Shown here: positions 20,879-30,411 of the stretch, piece by piece
Layout of the letters: each line of letters opens with the position of its first letter
Position numbering within the stretch: the stretch's first letter is position 1
Assembly (NCBI RefSeq): GCF_029637605.1
Contig: NZ_CP121261.1
Span: 6,014,001-6,078,000 of the forward strand
From: Achromobacter spanius
GTDB taxonomy: Bacteria; Pseudomonadota; Gammaproteobacteria; Burkholderiales; Burkholderiaceae_B
Direction of reading: 5' to 3'
DNA: 64,000 nt
Translations under genes and position numbers: made by a program
Notes under the pieces: generated by a model
The model's database searches: none
What the model saw: the letters and a program-made list of their open reading frames with translations, nothing else
What the model was told of the DNA's origin: nothing

Positions 20879-20903
20879 GGCGCCGCGAGGGTGTCGCGGC
20901 GCC
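20879..20903 (-). repeat. 10-bp hairpin in the prpB–prpC spacer
   Basis: GGCGCCGCGA at 20879–20888 is exactly complementary to 20894–20903, with a 5-nt loop. No U-run follows, so it is not a usual terminator. It may mark an RNA processing or stability site between the cistrons. Confidence 0.6.
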
Positions 20904-20924
20904 GGATACCGAAGGCGCAGCGCT

Positions 20925-21815
20925 TTACGCTTTGCCCTTCTGGAAGAGTGCATCCAGTTTGGATTCAAATTCGTGATAGCCGATGCGGTCGTACAGTTCG
21001 TCGCGCGTCTGCATCAGGTCCACCACGTTTTTCTGGTGGCCGTCGCGGCGGATGGCGGTGTAGACGGCTTCGGCGGCCTTGTTCATGGCGCGGAAGGCGG
21101 ACAGCGGGTACAGCACCATGCCCACGCCTACGCTCTTGAGCTCTTCGACCGTAAATAGCGGCGTCTTGCCGAACTCGGTGATGTTGGCCAGCACTGGCAC
21201 CTTCACGGCTTTGACAAAACGGTCATAAGTGGGCAGGTCGTAGGCGGCTTCGGCGAAGATGGCGTCGGCGCCGGCTTCCACGCAGGCCAGCGCGCGTTCG
21301 ATCGCGGCGTCCACGCCGTGGGACGCAATGGCGTCGGTACGGGCGATCAGGTAGAAGTCGCTGTCGGTGCGCGCGTCGGCCGCGGCCTTGACGCGGTCGG
21401 CCATTTCTTCGGTGGTGACGATTTCCTTGCCCGGACGATGGCCGCAGCGCTTGGCGCCGACCTGGTCTTCGATGTGGCAGGCGGCTGCGCCGAACTTGAT
21501 CAGGCTCTTGACGGTGCGGGCGATGTTGAACGCCGACGGGCCGAAGCCGGTATCGATGTCCACCACCAGCGGCACGTCGCACACGTCGGTGATGCGGCGC
21601 ACGTCGGTCAAGACGTCGTCCATGGTGTTGATGCCCAGATCGGGCAGACCCAGCGAACCGGCCGCAACGCCGCCGCCCGACAGGTAGATGGCGCGGTAGC
21701 CGGCCCGCTTGGCCAGCAGGGCATGGTTGGCGTTGATGGCGCCGATGATTTGCAGCGGGCTTTCTTCGGCAAGGGCGCGGCGGAAGAGGGCGCCGGGCGA
21801 TTCGGGTCTGGACAT
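20925..21815 (-). CDS. prpB: 2-methylisocitrate lyase
   Basis: A 296-residue member of the isocitrate lyase/PEP mutase superfamily. The active-site motif appears as [10 protein letters not shown], with VDIDTGFG and the metal-site region DQVGAKRCG upstream. It splits 2-methylisocitrate into pyruvate and succinate, completing the 2-methylcitrate cycle, and the succinate can feed the divergent sdh operon. It is the first gene of prpBCD on the minus strand. A GGAG lies just before the ATG. The spacer to the upstream mdh gene carries a hairpin terminator. Confidence 0.96.
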   Translation of the reverse strand: MSRPESPGALFRRALAEESPLQIIGAINANHALLAKRAGYRAIYLSGGGVAAGSLGLPDLGINTMDDVLTDVRRITDVCDVPLVVDIDTGFGPSAFNIARTVKSLIKFGAAACHIEDQVGAKRCGHRPGKEIVTTEEMADRVKAAADARTDSDFYLIARTDAIASHGVDAAIERALACVEAGADAIFAEAAYDLPTYDRFVKAVKVPVLANITEFGKTPLFTVEELKSVGVGMVLYPLSAFRAMNKAAEAVYTAIRRDGHQKNVVDLMQTRDELYDRIGYHEFESKLDALFQKGKA

Positions 21816-21947
21816 GGAGGTCTCCGTTCTTATGGCTAGCCCACGACCTTATCGCGGGTCCGGAATATAAATCTGTCCCCTACGCGACAATCCCGGCGCG
21901 GCCGGGCCAAGAGACAGGTGTATGTTTCGGCATGATCGCTACACAGA

Positions 21948-21979
21948 AGAATTGGGCCCGCATCAACGGGCCCAATTCT
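21948..21979 (-). terminator. Hairpin downstream of mdh
   Basis: A 13-bp perfect stem (AGAATTGGGCCCG and its complement) with a 6-nt loop lies 15 bp beyond the mdh stop. On the minus strand it is followed by a mixed T-rich run (TCTGTGT), weaker than a classic U-tract. It probably ends the mdh transcript before prpB. Confidence 0.75.
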
Positions 21980-21993
21980 GATTCAAGCGCTGC

Positions 21994-22983
21994 TTACTTC
22001 AGCAGGTCCTTGACGCCGTCGCGCTCTTCCAGCAGCTCTTTCAGCGTGAAGTCCAGGCGCTCGCGCGAGAAGGCATCGATTTCCAGGCCTTCAACACGCT
22101 TGTATTCGCCGTTCTCGGTCGTGACCGGCACGCCGTAGATGATGCCTTCCGGGATGCCGTAGGAGCCGTCCGACGGAACACCCATCGTGACCCACTTGCC
22201 GTTGCTGCCCAGGACCCAGTCACGGACGTGGTCGATGGCGGCGTTGGCGGCCGAAGCGGCCGAGGACAGGCCACGGGCTTCGATGATGGCGGCGCCGCGC
22301 TTGCCCACGGTGGGGATGAACGTGTCGCGGTTCCAGGCGTCATCGTTGATGAGCTTGGTGAGCGACTCGCCGCCGACGGTGGCGAAGCGGAAATCCGGGT
22401 ACATCGTGGGCGAGTGGTTGCCCCAGACGATCAGGTTTTCGATGTCGGCAACCGGCTTGCCCGACTTGGCCGACAACTGCGACAGGGCGCGGTTGTGGTC
22501 CAGTCGCAGCATGGCGGTGAAGTTCTTTGCCGGCAGGTCCGGCGCCGACTTCATGGCGATGTAGGCGTTGGTATTGGCGGGGTTGCCCACGACCAGCACC
22601 TTGACGTTGCGGCTGGCCACGTCGTTCAGGGCCTTGCCTTGCGCCGTGAAGATCTGGGCGTTGACGGACAGCAGGTCCTTGCGCTCCATGCCGGGGCCGC
22701 GCGGACGGGCGCCAACCAGCAGGGCCACGTCGGCGTCCTTGAAGGCAGTGCGGGGATCGCTGTGAGCGGTCACTTCCTGCAGGAGCGGGAAGGCGCAGTC
22801 ATCCAATTCCATGATGACGCCCTTCAGGGCCTTTTGCGCTTTCTCGTCGGGGATTTCCAGCAGTTGCAGGATGACGGGTTGATCTTTACCCAGCATTTCG
22901 CCGGAGGCGATGCGGAATAGCAGTGCGTAACCGATTTGGCCGGCGGCGCCGGTGACGGCGACACGCAAGGCAGGCTTGGACAT
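21994..22983 (-). CDS. mdh: Malate dehydrogenase
   Basis: The 329-residue product interconverts malate and oxaloacetate with NAD in the TCA cycle. It has the Rossmann motif [10 protein letters not shown] near the N-terminus, the substrate-binding [13 protein letters not shown], and the catalytic His in [11 protein letters not shown]. The start at 22983 has GGAG seven bases upstream, and the longer frame to 23025 lacks this. The gene is divergent from the GntR regulator gene, and the spacer carries a palindrome that may be a regulator site. mdh and prpBCD are on the same strand but separated by a hairpin. Confidence 0.97.
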   Translation of the reverse strand: MSKPALRVAVTGAAGQIGYALLFRIASGEMLGKDQPVILQLLEIPDEKAQKALKGVIMELDDCAFPLLQEVTAHSDPRTAFKDADVALLVGARPRGPGMERKDLLSVNAQIFTAQGKALNDVASRNVKVLVVGNPANTNAYIAMKSAPDLPAKNFTAMLRLDHNRALSQLSAKSGKPVADIENLIVWGNHSPTMYPDFRFATVGGESLTKLINDDAWNRDTFIPTVGKRGAAIIEARGLSSAASAANAAIDHVRDWVLGSNGKWVTMGVPSDGSYGIPEGIIYGVPVTTENGEYKRVEGLEIDAFSRERLDFTLKELLEERDGVKDLLK

Positions 22984-23135
22984 GGACGTTCTCCGTAATG
23001 GTTTGGCGAGAAAAAATCTCACCAATCAGTGTAATCGTTGGGGCATCAAAAACAGCGCGCGGAAGCAAGCCGGCGCGGGGCCCTGACAGCCGTGAATCCT
23101 AGAACGATTTCCAGGGGGCGTCAAACGCTCTTCTA

Positions 23136-23155
23136 TCTTATATAAGACATAAGAC
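23136..23155. promoter_or_regulatory. Candidate operator between mdh and the GntR gene
   Basis: A 12-bp perfect palindrome TCTTATATAAGA (23136–23147) overlaps two adjacent copies of ATAAGAC (23142–23155). It is AT-rich in a GC-rich genome and sits in the 346-bp divergent gap 22984–23329. The neighbouring GntR-family gene makes autoregulation and control of mdh a natural guess. Nothing else clear is seen in the gap. Confidence 0.5.
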
Positions 23156-23329
23156 GTTGGACAGCGTCTGGCCCGATATGCCACAATAGAGCGTTTATTC
23201 GAATGCGTTGCAGCCCGGTCTGTTGTGCCCCCTGACAGCGCATTTTGGATGTGGGTTTGCATCCCGTTTGCATCTTGTTTGCGCTGCCCTCCCATCATCC
23301 GGATGAACATGACACTTTCAAGAAGATCC

Positions 23330-24109
23330 ATGGCAGAGCCTCGGCCCGAAACCTCCTTACGCACACGCGCCGCCCGTTCAACGGGCGAGGGGGCCGCTTT
23401 CAGTCCGCTCTATCGCCAGATCAAGGATCTGCTTGTCCAAAGCCTTGAGCGCGGCGAATGGAAGCCCGGTGAACTCATCCCCAGCGAAATCGATCTGGCT
23501 GCCCGTTTTCAGGTCAGCCAGGGCACGGTGCGCAAGGCGGTCGATGAGTTGGCTGCCGAGCACATGCTGCTGCGCCGCCAAGGCAAGGGCACTTTTGTCG
23601 CCACCCACCACGAAGCCCGCGTGCGCTACCGTTTTCTGCGCCTGGCCGCCGATGAAGAAGGCGAGGCCGGCCGCGCGGAAAGCCGCATCCTGGAATGCCG
23701 GCGCCTGCGCGCGCCCGCGGAGATCGCGCGCGCCCTGGACCTTCGGGCCGGCGAAACCGTCGTAATGATCCGCCGCCTGCTGTCCATGGGGCAGACACCC
23801 ACCGTGGTGGACGACATCTGGCTACCTGGTTCCATTTTCCGTGGACTCACCCTCGAGCTGCTGACCGCCAACAAGGCGCCGCTCTATGGTCTGTTCGAAT
23901 CCGAGTTCGGCGTCAGCATGGTGCGCGCGGACGAGAAGCTGCGCGCGGTGATCGCGCCGGCTGAAGTCTGTCCGCTGCTTAATGTTCCCGCCGGCACGCC
24001 GTTGTTGCAGGTAGATCGGGTGTCTTACACCTATGGTGACCGCCCCATGGAAATCCGCCGGGGTTTGTACTTGACCGATCGATATCACTACCGCAATAGT
24101 CTGAATTGA
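23330..24109 (+). CDS. GntR family (UTRA domain) transcriptional regulator
   Basis: A 259-residue HutC-type GntR regulator. The winged helix-turn-helix is at about 20–90 (PLYRQIKDLLVQSL … LIPSEIDLAARFQVSQGTVRKAVDELAAEHML … GKGTFVA), followed by a UTRA ligand-binding domain to the end (LLQVDRVSYTYGDRPMEIRR). The ligand is unknown. The gene lies between mdh/prpBCD and sdhCDAB–gltA, which suggests control of TCA-cycle genes. The start at 23330 is chosen by the domain N-terminus; ATGs at 23303 and a longer frame from 23225 are possible. No strong ribosome site is visible. Confidence 0.88.
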   Translation: MAEPRPETSLRTRAARSTGEGAAFSPLYRQIKDLLVQSLERGEWKPGELIPSEIDLAARFQVSQGTVRKAVDELAAEHMLLRRQGKGTFVATHHEARVRYRFLRLAADEEGEAGRAESRILECRRLRAPAEIARALDLRAGETVVMIRRLLSMGQTPTVVDDIWLPGSIFRGLTLELLTANKAPLYGLFESEFGVSMVRADEKLRAVIAPAEVCPLLNVPAGTPLLQVDRVSYTYGDRPMEIRRGLYLTDRYHYRNSLN

Positions 24110-24128
24110 TGAGCTTTTTAACTACGAT

Positions 24129-24158
24129 TTGATACCAACCCAATCTCTGGGCGAAAAT
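24129..24158 (+). promoter_or_regulatory. Candidate promoter of the sdh operon
   Basis: TTGATA at 24129–24134 and GAAAAT at 24153–24158 are 18 bp apart, matching consensus at 5 and 4 of 6 positions. They lie in the 121-bp spacer between the GntR stop and sdhC. Confidence 0.4.
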
Positions 24159-24230
24159 AGCGTGTTTGCCCGAAAGGGCCACGGCACTTTCGCCGTCACG
24201 ATTCCCTAGTTCAGAAACACCGAGGCCGTC

Positions 24231-24647
24231 ATGTCCGACACCGCTGCCAAGCCACGTCCGCAGTTTCGCAATATTGGGCTTGCCCAAGTTGCGTTCTCCT
24301 ATCGCCTGCCCCTGGCCGGCAAGCTGTCCATCCTGCACCGCATCAGCGGCATTTTGCTGTTCCTCTGTTTGCCCTTGGTCATCGTGCCGCTGTTCGCAGC
24401 AAGCGTGGCCGCTCCGCAAACGTTCGCCTGGATCGCCTCCATCGCGGCCAACCCGATCGTCAAGCTTGTCTTCCTGGTCCTCGTCTGGGGCTACCTGCAT
24501 CACTTCTGTGCCGGCATCCGCTACCTGCTGCTCGACTTGCACATCGGTATCGACAAGCTGTCGGCCAAGAAAAGCGCCGGCGTGGTCTTCGGTGTCAGCC
24601 TGGCGCTGACGCTGGTGTTCGGTCTCAAACTGTTCGGAGTGCTGTAA
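24231..24647 (+). CDS. sdhC: Succinate dehydrogenase cytochrome b556 subunit
   Basis: A 138-residue membrane subunit with three hydrophobic helices. HRISGILLFLCLPL starts helix 1. The second helix carries GYLHHFCAGIRYLLLD, containing the His expected to bind heme b. It anchors SdhAB and contributes to the quinone site. It heads sdhC–sdhD–sdhA–sdhB–sdhE–gltA on the plus strand; its TAA is directly followed by the sdhD ATG. Confidence 0.95.
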   Translation: MSDTAAKPRPQFRNIGLAQVAFSYRLPLAGKLSILHRISGILLFLCLPLVIVPLFAASVAAPQTFAWIASIAANPIVKLVFLVLVWGYLHHFCAGIRYLLLDLHIGIDKLSAKKSAGVVFGVSLALTLVFGLKLFGVL

Positions 24648-25031
24648 ATGGCCGCCGCTAAAAACTACGGACCCAAGCGCCTTGTCGTCGGCGCGCACTA
24701 TGGCGTCATGGATTTCATCATTCAGCGCATCACCGCCGTCATCATGGCCGTGTATACGCTGGTGCTGCTTGTTGGCATCTTGATGATGCCTGCCTTCACG
24801 TATGAACACTGGGTCAAGCTGTTCAATTTCTACGTGGGCTTCATTCCGGTTGGCCAGATCCTGGCCTCCCTTGCATTCATTGCGTTGGCCTGGCATGCCT
24901 GGATTGGCGTGCGCGACATCTGGATGGACTACGTCAAGCCGGTGGGCCTGCGCCTGCTGTTGCAAGTGCTGACGATCCTCTGGCTGATCGGTACGGTCGT
25001 TTACTTCGCGCAAATCCTCTGGAGCATTTAA
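24648..25031 (+). CDS. sdhD: Succinate dehydrogenase membrane anchor subunit
   Basis: A 127-residue protein with three membrane helices. Family marks are GVMDFIIQRITAVIMAVYT near residue 20 and ALAWHAWIGVRDIWMDY in the middle, the latter with the His and Asp/Tyr found near the heme and quinone in SdhD. It starts immediately after the sdhC stop with no spacer, so translation is probably coupled, and ends 3 bp before sdhA. Confidence 0.94.
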   Translation: MAAAKNYGPKRLVVGAHYGVMDFIIQRITAVIMAVYTLVLLVGILMMPAFTYEHWVKLFNFYVGFIPVGQILASLAFIALAWHAWIGVRDIWMDYVKPVGLRLLLQVLTILWLIGTVVYFAQILWSI

Positions 25032-25034
25032 GCC

Positions 25035-26813
25035 GTGGTCTCTGTCATGAAATCCTTGCCGCGCCGCCAGTTTGATGTGGTGGTCGTTGGCGCCGGTGGA
25101 GCCGGCATGCGTTGTTCGCTGCAACTGTCCCAAGCGGGCCTGTCCGTTGCAGTGCTGTCCAAAGTGTTCCCCACGCGTTCGCACACCGTTGCCGCTCAAG
25201 GCGGCGTGAGCGCCTCGCTGGGCAACATGAGCGAAGACAACTGGTACTGGCACATGTACGACACCGTCAAGGGGTCGGATTGGCTGGGCGACCAGGACGC
25301 CATCGAATTCATGTGCCGTGAAGCGCCGAACGCCGTGTACGAGCTCGAGCACTTCGGCATGCCGTTCGACCGCAACCCCGACGGCACGATCTACCAGCGT
25401 CCGTTCGGCGGCCACACCGCCAACTTCGGTGAAAAGCCGGTGCAGCGCGCCTGTGCTGCCGCCGACCGCACCGGCCATGCGCTGTTGCACACCCTCTACC
25501 AGCGCAACGTTGCCGCGCGCACCCAGTTCTTCGTCGAATGGATGGCGCTGGACCTGCTGCGCAACGAAGCCGGCGACGTCGTCGGCGTGACCGCCCTGGA
25601 AATGGAAACGGGCGAAATCTACATCCTGGAAGCCAAGACCACGGTGTTGGCCACCGGCGGCGCCGGCCGTATCTGGGCCGCTTCCACCAACGCCTTCATC
25701 AACACCGGTGACGGCCTGGGCATGGCGGCGCGCGCCGGCATCCCGCTGCAAGACATGGAATTCTGGCAATTCCACCCCACCGGCGTGGCCGGCGCGGGCG
25801 TGCTGATCACCGAAGGCGTGCGTGGCGAAGGCGGCATCCTCTTGAACAAGGATGGCGAACGCTTCATGGAGCGCTATGCGCCCACGCTGAAGGACCTGGC
25901 CCCGCGCGACTTCGTGTCCCGCTCGATGGACCAGGAAATCAAGGAAGGCCGCGGTTGCGGTCCGGACGGCAGCTACGTTGTGCTGAAGCTGGATCACCTG
26001 GGCGCCGACGTCATCAACAAGCGTCTGCCCTCGATCCGCGAAATCGCCATCAAGTTCGGCAACGTCGACCCGATCAAGGAACCGATCCCCGTCGTCCCGA
26101 CCATTCACTACCAGATGGGCGGCATTCCGGCCAACTACCACGGCCAGGTGCTGTCGCGCGAGAACGGCGAGAACAAGGTCGTCAACGGCCTGTACGCCAT
26201 CGGCGAATGCGCCGCGGTGTCCGTGCACGGCGCGAACCGCCTGGGCACGAACTCGCTGCTGGACCTGATCGTCTTCGGTCGCGCCACCGGCAACCACATC
26301 GTGAATTCGCATCCGGAGCGCCAGCGCGCGCACCAGGAACTGCCGAAGCAAGCCGTGGAATTCTCGCTGGACCGCGTGAACAAGCTGGAATCGCGCACCT
26401 CGGGCGAAAAGACGCAAGACATCGGCAACGCCATCCGCTTCTCGATGCAGCGCCACTGCGGCGTGTTCCGCACGCTGGAACTGCTGAACGAAGGCGTGAC
26501 GCAGATCGAAGATCTGGCCAAGACCGCCGACAACATCTACTTCAAGGACAAGTCCAAGGTGTTCAACACCGCGCGCGTCGAAGCGCTGGAACTGGCCAAC
26601 ATGACCGAAGTGGCCCGCGCCACGATCAAGTCGGCCGCTGCCCGTACGGAAAGCCGTGGCGCTCACGCGCTGGACGACCACCCGACGCGCGACGACGAGA
26701 ACTGGCTCAAGCACACGCTGTGGTATTCCGAAGGCAGCCGCCTGGATTACAAGCCTGTGCAGATGAAGCCGCTCACCGTTGAGTCCTTCCCGCCCAAGGC
26801 GCGTACCTTCTAA
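25035..26813 (+). CDS. sdhA: Succinate dehydrogenase flavoprotein subunit
   Basis: The 592-residue flavoprotein oxidises succinate to fumarate. The FAD-binding GAGGAGMRC is at 19–27. His50 in TRSHTVAAQGG is the residue expected to carry covalent FAD. The active-site Arg region VHGANRLGTNSLLDLIVFG and the substrate segment WQFHPTG are intact. The first start is a GTG at 25035 with GGAG ten bases upstream; an ATG at 25047 would remove four residues. It is the third gene of the sdh operon. Confidence 0.97.
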   Translation: MVSVMKSLPRRQFDVVVVGAGGAGMRCSLQLSQAGLSVAVLSKVFPTRSHTVAAQGGVSASLGNMSEDNWYWHMYDTVKGSDWLGDQDAIEFMCREAPNAVYELEHFGMPFDRNPDGTIYQRPFGGHTANFGEKPVQRACAAADRTGHALLHTLYQRNVAARTQFFVEWMALDLLRNEAGDVVGVTALEMETGEIYILEAKTTVLATGGAGRIWAASTNAFINTGDGLGMAARAGIPLQDMEFWQFHPTGVAGAGVLITEGVRGEGGILLNKDGERFMERYAPTLKDLAPRDFVSRSMDQEIKEGRGCGPDGSYVVLKLDHLGADVINKRLPSIREIAIKFGNVDPIKEPIPVVPTIHYQMGGIPANYHGQVLSRENGENKVVNGLYAIGECAAVSVHGANRLGTNSLLDLIVFGRATGNHIVNSHPERQRAHQELPKQAVEFSLDRVNKLESRTSGEKTQDIGNAIRFSMQRHCGVFRTLELLNEGVTQIEDLAKTADNIYFKDKSKVFNTARVEALELANMTEVARATIKSAAARTESRGAHALDDHPTRDDENWLKHTLWYSEGSRLDYKPVQMKPLTVESFPPKARTF

Positions 26814-26831
26814 GTCCGGATAGAGCCCATT

Positions 26832-27548
26832 ATGAGCACCAAGAGAATCGTCAAGTTCGAAATCTACCGCTACGATCCGGACAAGGACGAGCGCCCCTAC
26901 ATGCAGAAGCTGGACGTTGAGCTTCAGCCCACCGACAAGATGCTGCTTGATGCGCTGGTGCGCATCAAGAACGACGTCGATGACAGCCTGGCCCTGCGCC
27001 GCTCGTGCCGTGAAGGCGTGTGCGGTTCGGACGCCATGAACATCAACGGCAAGAACGGCCTGGCCTGCACGACGAACCTGCGCGAATTGAAGCAACCCAT
27101 CGTTCTGCGTCCGCTGCCGGGCCTGCCCGTCATCCGTGACCTGATCGTGGACATGACGCACTTCTTCAACCAGTACCACTCGATTCGTCCGTACCTCATC
27201 AACGACGCGCCGCCGCCCGAAAAAGAGCGCCTGCAGTCGCCCGAGGCACGCGAAGAACTGGATGGCCTGTACGAGTGCATCCTGTGCGCGTGCTGTTCCA
27301 CTTCCTGCCCGTCTTTCTGGTGGAACCCGGACAAGTTCGTCGGCCCGGCCGGCCTGCTGCAAGCCTATCGTTTCATCGCGGACAGCCGCGACGAAGCCAC
27401 CGGCGAGCGTCTGGACAACCTGGAAGATCCGTACCGCTTGTTCCGTTGCCACACCATCATGAACTGCGTCGACGTCTGTCCCAAGGGGCTGAACCCGACC
27501 AAGGCAATCGGCAAGATCAAGGAACTGATGGTCCGCCGCACGGTCTAG
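26832..27548 (+). CDS. sdhB: Succinate dehydrogenase iron–sulfur subunit
   Basis: A 238-residue protein that passes electrons from FAD to the membrane anchor. The N-terminal [2Fe-2S] cysteines are in [19 protein letters not shown] followed by LAC. The C-terminal clusters use [13 protein letters not shown] and [11 protein letters not shown]. Length matches bacterial SdhB. It follows sdhA by 18 bp and precedes the small assembly gene sdhE by 37 bp. Confidence 0.97.
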   Translation: MSTKRIVKFEIYRYDPDKDERPYMQKLDVELQPTDKMLLDALVRIKNDVDDSLALRRSCREGVCGSDAMNINGKNGLACTTNLRELKQPIVLRPLPGLPVIRDLIVDMTHFFNQYHSIRPYLINDAPPPEKERLQSPEAREELDGLYECILCACCSTSCPSFWWNPDKFVGPAGLLQAYRFIADSRDEATGERLDNLEDPYRLFRCHTIMNCVDVCPKGLNPTKAIGKIKELMVRRTV

Positions 27549-27585
27549 TTTTTAGTGTGAAGACTTTTGTTTTTATGGTGTAACG

Positions 27586-27846
27586 ATGAGCAGGCTAACT
27601 GAACTGGAGCGGGCGCGTCTGCGTTGGCGGGCGCGCCGCGGCCTGCTCGAAAACGACTTGATCATCACTCGGTATCTTGACGCTTACGAGGCCGAACTTA
27701 CCGATGATGATGTGGCCGCATTGACCCAGCTTTTCGAGATGGGAGACAACGATCTTCTCGACCTGCTGCTGGCCCGCAAGGAACTCGAAGGCGACCTGGA
27801 CACCCCCAGGCTTCGGGGCATTATTGGCCAGATGCGCGCACTCTGA
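27586..27846 (+). CDS. sdhE: FAD assembly factor SdhE
   Basis: An 86-residue acidic protein of the SdhE/Sdh5 family. The signature [17 protein letters not shown] contains the R-G-x-x-E core needed for SdhA flavinylation in studied members. Downstream, [18 protein letters not shown] fits the five-helix bundle fold. Its place between sdhB and gltA supports the role. The stop is 20 bp before the gltA start. Confidence 0.93.
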   Translation: MSRLTELERARLRWRARRGLLENDLIITRYLDAYEAELTDDDVAALTQLFEMGDNDLLDLLLARKELEGDLDTPRLRGIIGQMRAL

Positions 27847-27866
27847 TTAATGTGAGAGGAATAAAC

Positions 27867-29177
27867 ATGAACCTGTCTGACAAAAAAGCCACTCTATCCT
27901 TCTCGGATGGCAGCGCACCCATTGAGTTCCCTGTCTACAAGGGCACGGTCGGTCCGGATGTGATCGACATCCGCAAGCTGTATGGCCAGACGGGCATGTT
28001 TACGTTTGACCCCGGCTTCATGTCCACCGCGGCGTGCGAATCGGGCATCACGTACATCGACGGCGACAAGGGCGAACTGCTGTACCGCGGCTTCCCCATC
28101 GAGCAGTTGGCCGTCAACTGCGACTTCATGGACATCTGCTACCTGATCCTGAACGGCGATCTGCCGAACGAGGAACAGAAGGCCGACTTTGATTCGCAAG
28201 TGACCCATCACACGATGGTCAACGAGCAACTGCATTTCTTCCTGCGCGGCTTCCGCCGCGACGCGCACCCGATGGCCGTGCTGACGGGTCTGGTTGGCGC
28301 GCTGTCCGCGTTCTACCACGACTCCACCGACATCACGAACCCGCAGCATCGCCACATCTCGGCCATCCGCCTGATCGCCAAGATGCCGACGCTGGTTGCG
28401 ATGGCGTACAAGTACTCGCAAGGCCAACCGTTCATCTATCCGCAGAACGACCTGTCCTACACGGGCAACTTCCTGCGCATGATGTTCGCCACGCCCTGCG
28501 AAGACTACAAGGTCAACGAAGTTGTTGAACGCGCGCTGGACCGCATCTTCATCCTGCACGCCGACCACGAGCAAAACGCGTCGACGTCCACCGTGCGCCT
28601 GTGCGGTTCGTCGGGCACCAACCCGTTTGCCGCCATCTCGGCCGGCGTGGCTTGCCTGTGGGGCCCGGCTCACGGCGGCGCCAACGAAGCTTGCCTGCAA
28701 ATGCTGGAAGAGCTGCAAGCCAACGGCGGCATCGACAAGGTCGGTGAGTTCATGGAGAAGGTCAAGGACAAGAACTCGGGCGTGCGCCTGATGGGCTTTG
28801 GCCACCGCGTCTACAAGAACTACGACCCGCGCGCCAAGCTGATGCAGGAAACCTGCAAGGAAGTGCTCTCGGCCCTGGGCCTGGAAAACGACCCGCTGTT
28901 CAAGCTGGCCATGGAACTGGAACGCATCGCCCTGTCGGATCCGTACTTCGTCCAGCGCAAGCTGTACCCGAACGTGGACTTCTACTCGGGTATCGTCCAG
29001 CGCGCCATCGGCATCCCGACCTCGCTGTTCACGGCCATCTTCGCGCTGGCCCGCACGGTGGGCTGGATTGCCCAGTGGAACGAAATGCTGTCGGATCCCG
29101 ACTACAAGATCGGCCGTCCGCGCCAGCTCTTCACGGGTTCGGTGACCCGCGACGTGCCCCCGATGGACAAGCGTTAA
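27867..29177 (+). CDS. gltA: Citrate synthase
   Basis: A 436-residue type II citrate synthase that condenses acetyl-CoA and oxaloacetate. Motifs are [27 protein letters not shown] with the active-site His, [15 protein letters not shown] with a second active-site His, and the late NVDFYSG with the catalytic Asp. GAGGA nine to ten bases before the ATG at 27867 fixes the start and excludes five upstream codons. It ends the sdh operon with a strong terminator. The paralogue prpC at 19635 is shorter. Confidence 0.97.
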   Translation: MNLSDKKATLSFSDGSAPIEFPVYKGTVGPDVIDIRKLYGQTGMFTFDPGFMSTAACESGITYIDGDKGELLYRGFPIEQLAVNCDFMDICYLILNGDLPNEEQKADFDSQVTHHTMVNEQLHFFLRGFRRDAHPMAVLTGLVGALSAFYHDSTDITNPQHRHISAIRLIAKMPTLVAMAYKYSQGQPFIYPQNDLSYTGNFLRMMFATPCEDYKVNEVVERALDRIFILHADHEQNASTSTVRLCGSSGTNPFAAISAGVACLWGPAHGGANEACLQMLEELQANGGIDKVGEFMEKVKDKNSGVRLMGFGHRVYKNYDPRAKLMQETCKEVLSALGLENDPLFKLAMELERIALSDPYFVQRKLYPNVDFYSGIVQRAIGIPTSLFTAIFALARTVGWIAQWNEMLSDPDYKIGRPRQLFTGSVTRDVPPMDKR

Positions 29178-29210
29178 TCCGCTTTTCCTTTCGGCAAGTG
29201 AATGACAAGA

Positions 29211-29232
29211 AACCGCCTTCGGGCGGTTTTTT
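29211..29232 (+). terminator. Rho-independent terminator after gltA
   Basis: Stem AACCGCC/GGCGGTT with a TTCG tetraloop, followed by TTTT. It lies 33 bp after the gltA stop and closes the sdhCDAB–sdhE–gltA transcript. Confidence 0.92.
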
Positions 29233-29277
29233 GTTGCCTGCGCAAGGGGGCGATGGGGCGGCGGATATGCGGATATC

Positions 29278-30411
29278 ATGCTGGCCATGATTCCTTTCTC
29301 GCTTCCTCCGGCCAGTTTCTACCTGCTGCTTTGGTTTGGCTTGCTTGCCGGCGTCGTGCTCGGCGTTTGGGCCCTGTTGCTGGCGATCAGTGCCGGCCAT
29401 CGCCGTACGGTCCGCAAATACTGGAAGACGTCGGCCGTGCTGTTCATGGTGCTGGCGGTGCCCTTTGCTTTCTTCGTGTGGGTCCACTTCATGGTCCAGC
29501 AAATCGAGCGCGAGATCGAGCGGGCCGAGGCGGCGCGCAACGTGACGCTGGAACAAGCAACTACCGTGGGTGGCGTGGCCATGCCCGCCGGCACGCGCTT
29601 GAAGCTGCAAGACGAAGGGCAGTGGGAAACCTACGTCGAAGCCGAATTTCCGGCGCCTACGCCCGTCTTCGGCGTGCAGGCGATGCGGGTTCGCCGCTAT
29701 CTGAATGCTGAGTACGAGAAAGACAGCTACGCGCTGATTCAGCGGTATCCGCGTAGCGTCATCCTGACCGGCCAGGGCGACCAGACGGTGCTGGGTTGGC
29801 GCTGCGACAGCACGCATGACATCGAGTTCGATACCGAGTCCGACGGCGCGATGAAGGCCTTGAGCCAGTGCCGGCTGGGTAGTGGCAACCAGATTGAAGG
29901 CCTGGCGATCCACTCGGGCTCGGTGCTGTACGGATCAAACGGCACGGTGTACGTGGACGGCTCGACCGACCCGGACCGCTGGCGCATCGACGTTAAGGAT
30001 CCCGTGGCGGTGCAGGTGTTCGGGCTGATGTTGAGCGAGCCCCGGATATACCTGGATGCCGAGCGGCGCTTGCTGCGGGTCAGCGACGCCGAGCTTGCCT
30101 GCCGCGTGCGGCGGGGTGGCTTTGACTATGCAGCGGGTACGCGGGTCAAGTCCATCCGCCGCGTCATCGATGGGCGGCGCGAATCCTTTCCCGGCGTGCT
30201 GGTGTTCAGCCCCAGGGTGGGGCAAGTGGCCAGACGTGAAGGCCATGCCGATGTGCCCGAAGGCATGTCGGTCATGCAGGCACTGGATGGAACGTTTCTC
30301 GACATCGTGAAAAACGACCAGGTTGGCGTTTTTGAATTCGCGACCTTCGTCGTGGAAGGCAACGCGCCGGCCGCTCCCGCACGGGCGCGTTGCCCCTCCC
30401 TTACACGCTGA
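29278..30411 (+). CDS. Membrane-anchored protein of unknown function
   Basis: I do not recognise a family. The 377-residue protein has two N-terminal membrane helices (about 12–38 and 52–72), then a charged stretch QQIEREIERAEAARN and a large soluble part likely in the periplasm. A segment near VGGVAMPAGTRLKLQDEGQWETY and a C-terminal half with YGSNGTVYVDGSTD look beta-rich. ATGs at 29278 and 29287 are both possible. The gene follows the gltA terminator and its last 11 bp overlap the end of the convergent DUF2214 gene. No operon partner suggests a role. Confidence 0.65.
   Translation: MLAMIPFSLPPASFYLLLWFGLLAGVVLGVWALLLAISAGHRRTVRKYWKTSAVLFMVLAVPFAFFVWVHFMVQQIEREIERAEAARNVTLEQATTVGGVAMPAGTRLKLQDEGQWETYVEAEFPAPTPVFGVQAMRVRRYLNAEYEKDSYALIQRYPRSVILTGQGDQTVLGWRCDSTHDIEFDTESDGAMKALSQCRLGSGNQIEGLAIHSGSVLYGSNGTVYVDGSTDPDRWRIDVKDPVAVQVFGLMLSEPRIYLDAERRLLRVSDAELACRVRRGGFDYAAGTRVKSIRRVIDGRRESFPGVLVFSPRVGQVARREGHADVPEGMSVMQALDGTFLDIVKNDQVGVFEFATFVVEGNAPAAPARARCPSLTR

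Noticed and set aside
23979..27452. An 1157-codon open frame antisense to sdhCDAB
   Set aside because: It mirrors known genes on the other strand. Long antisense frames are expected in GC-rich genes because of third-position bias. The peptide is His/Gln/Arg-rich with no domain.
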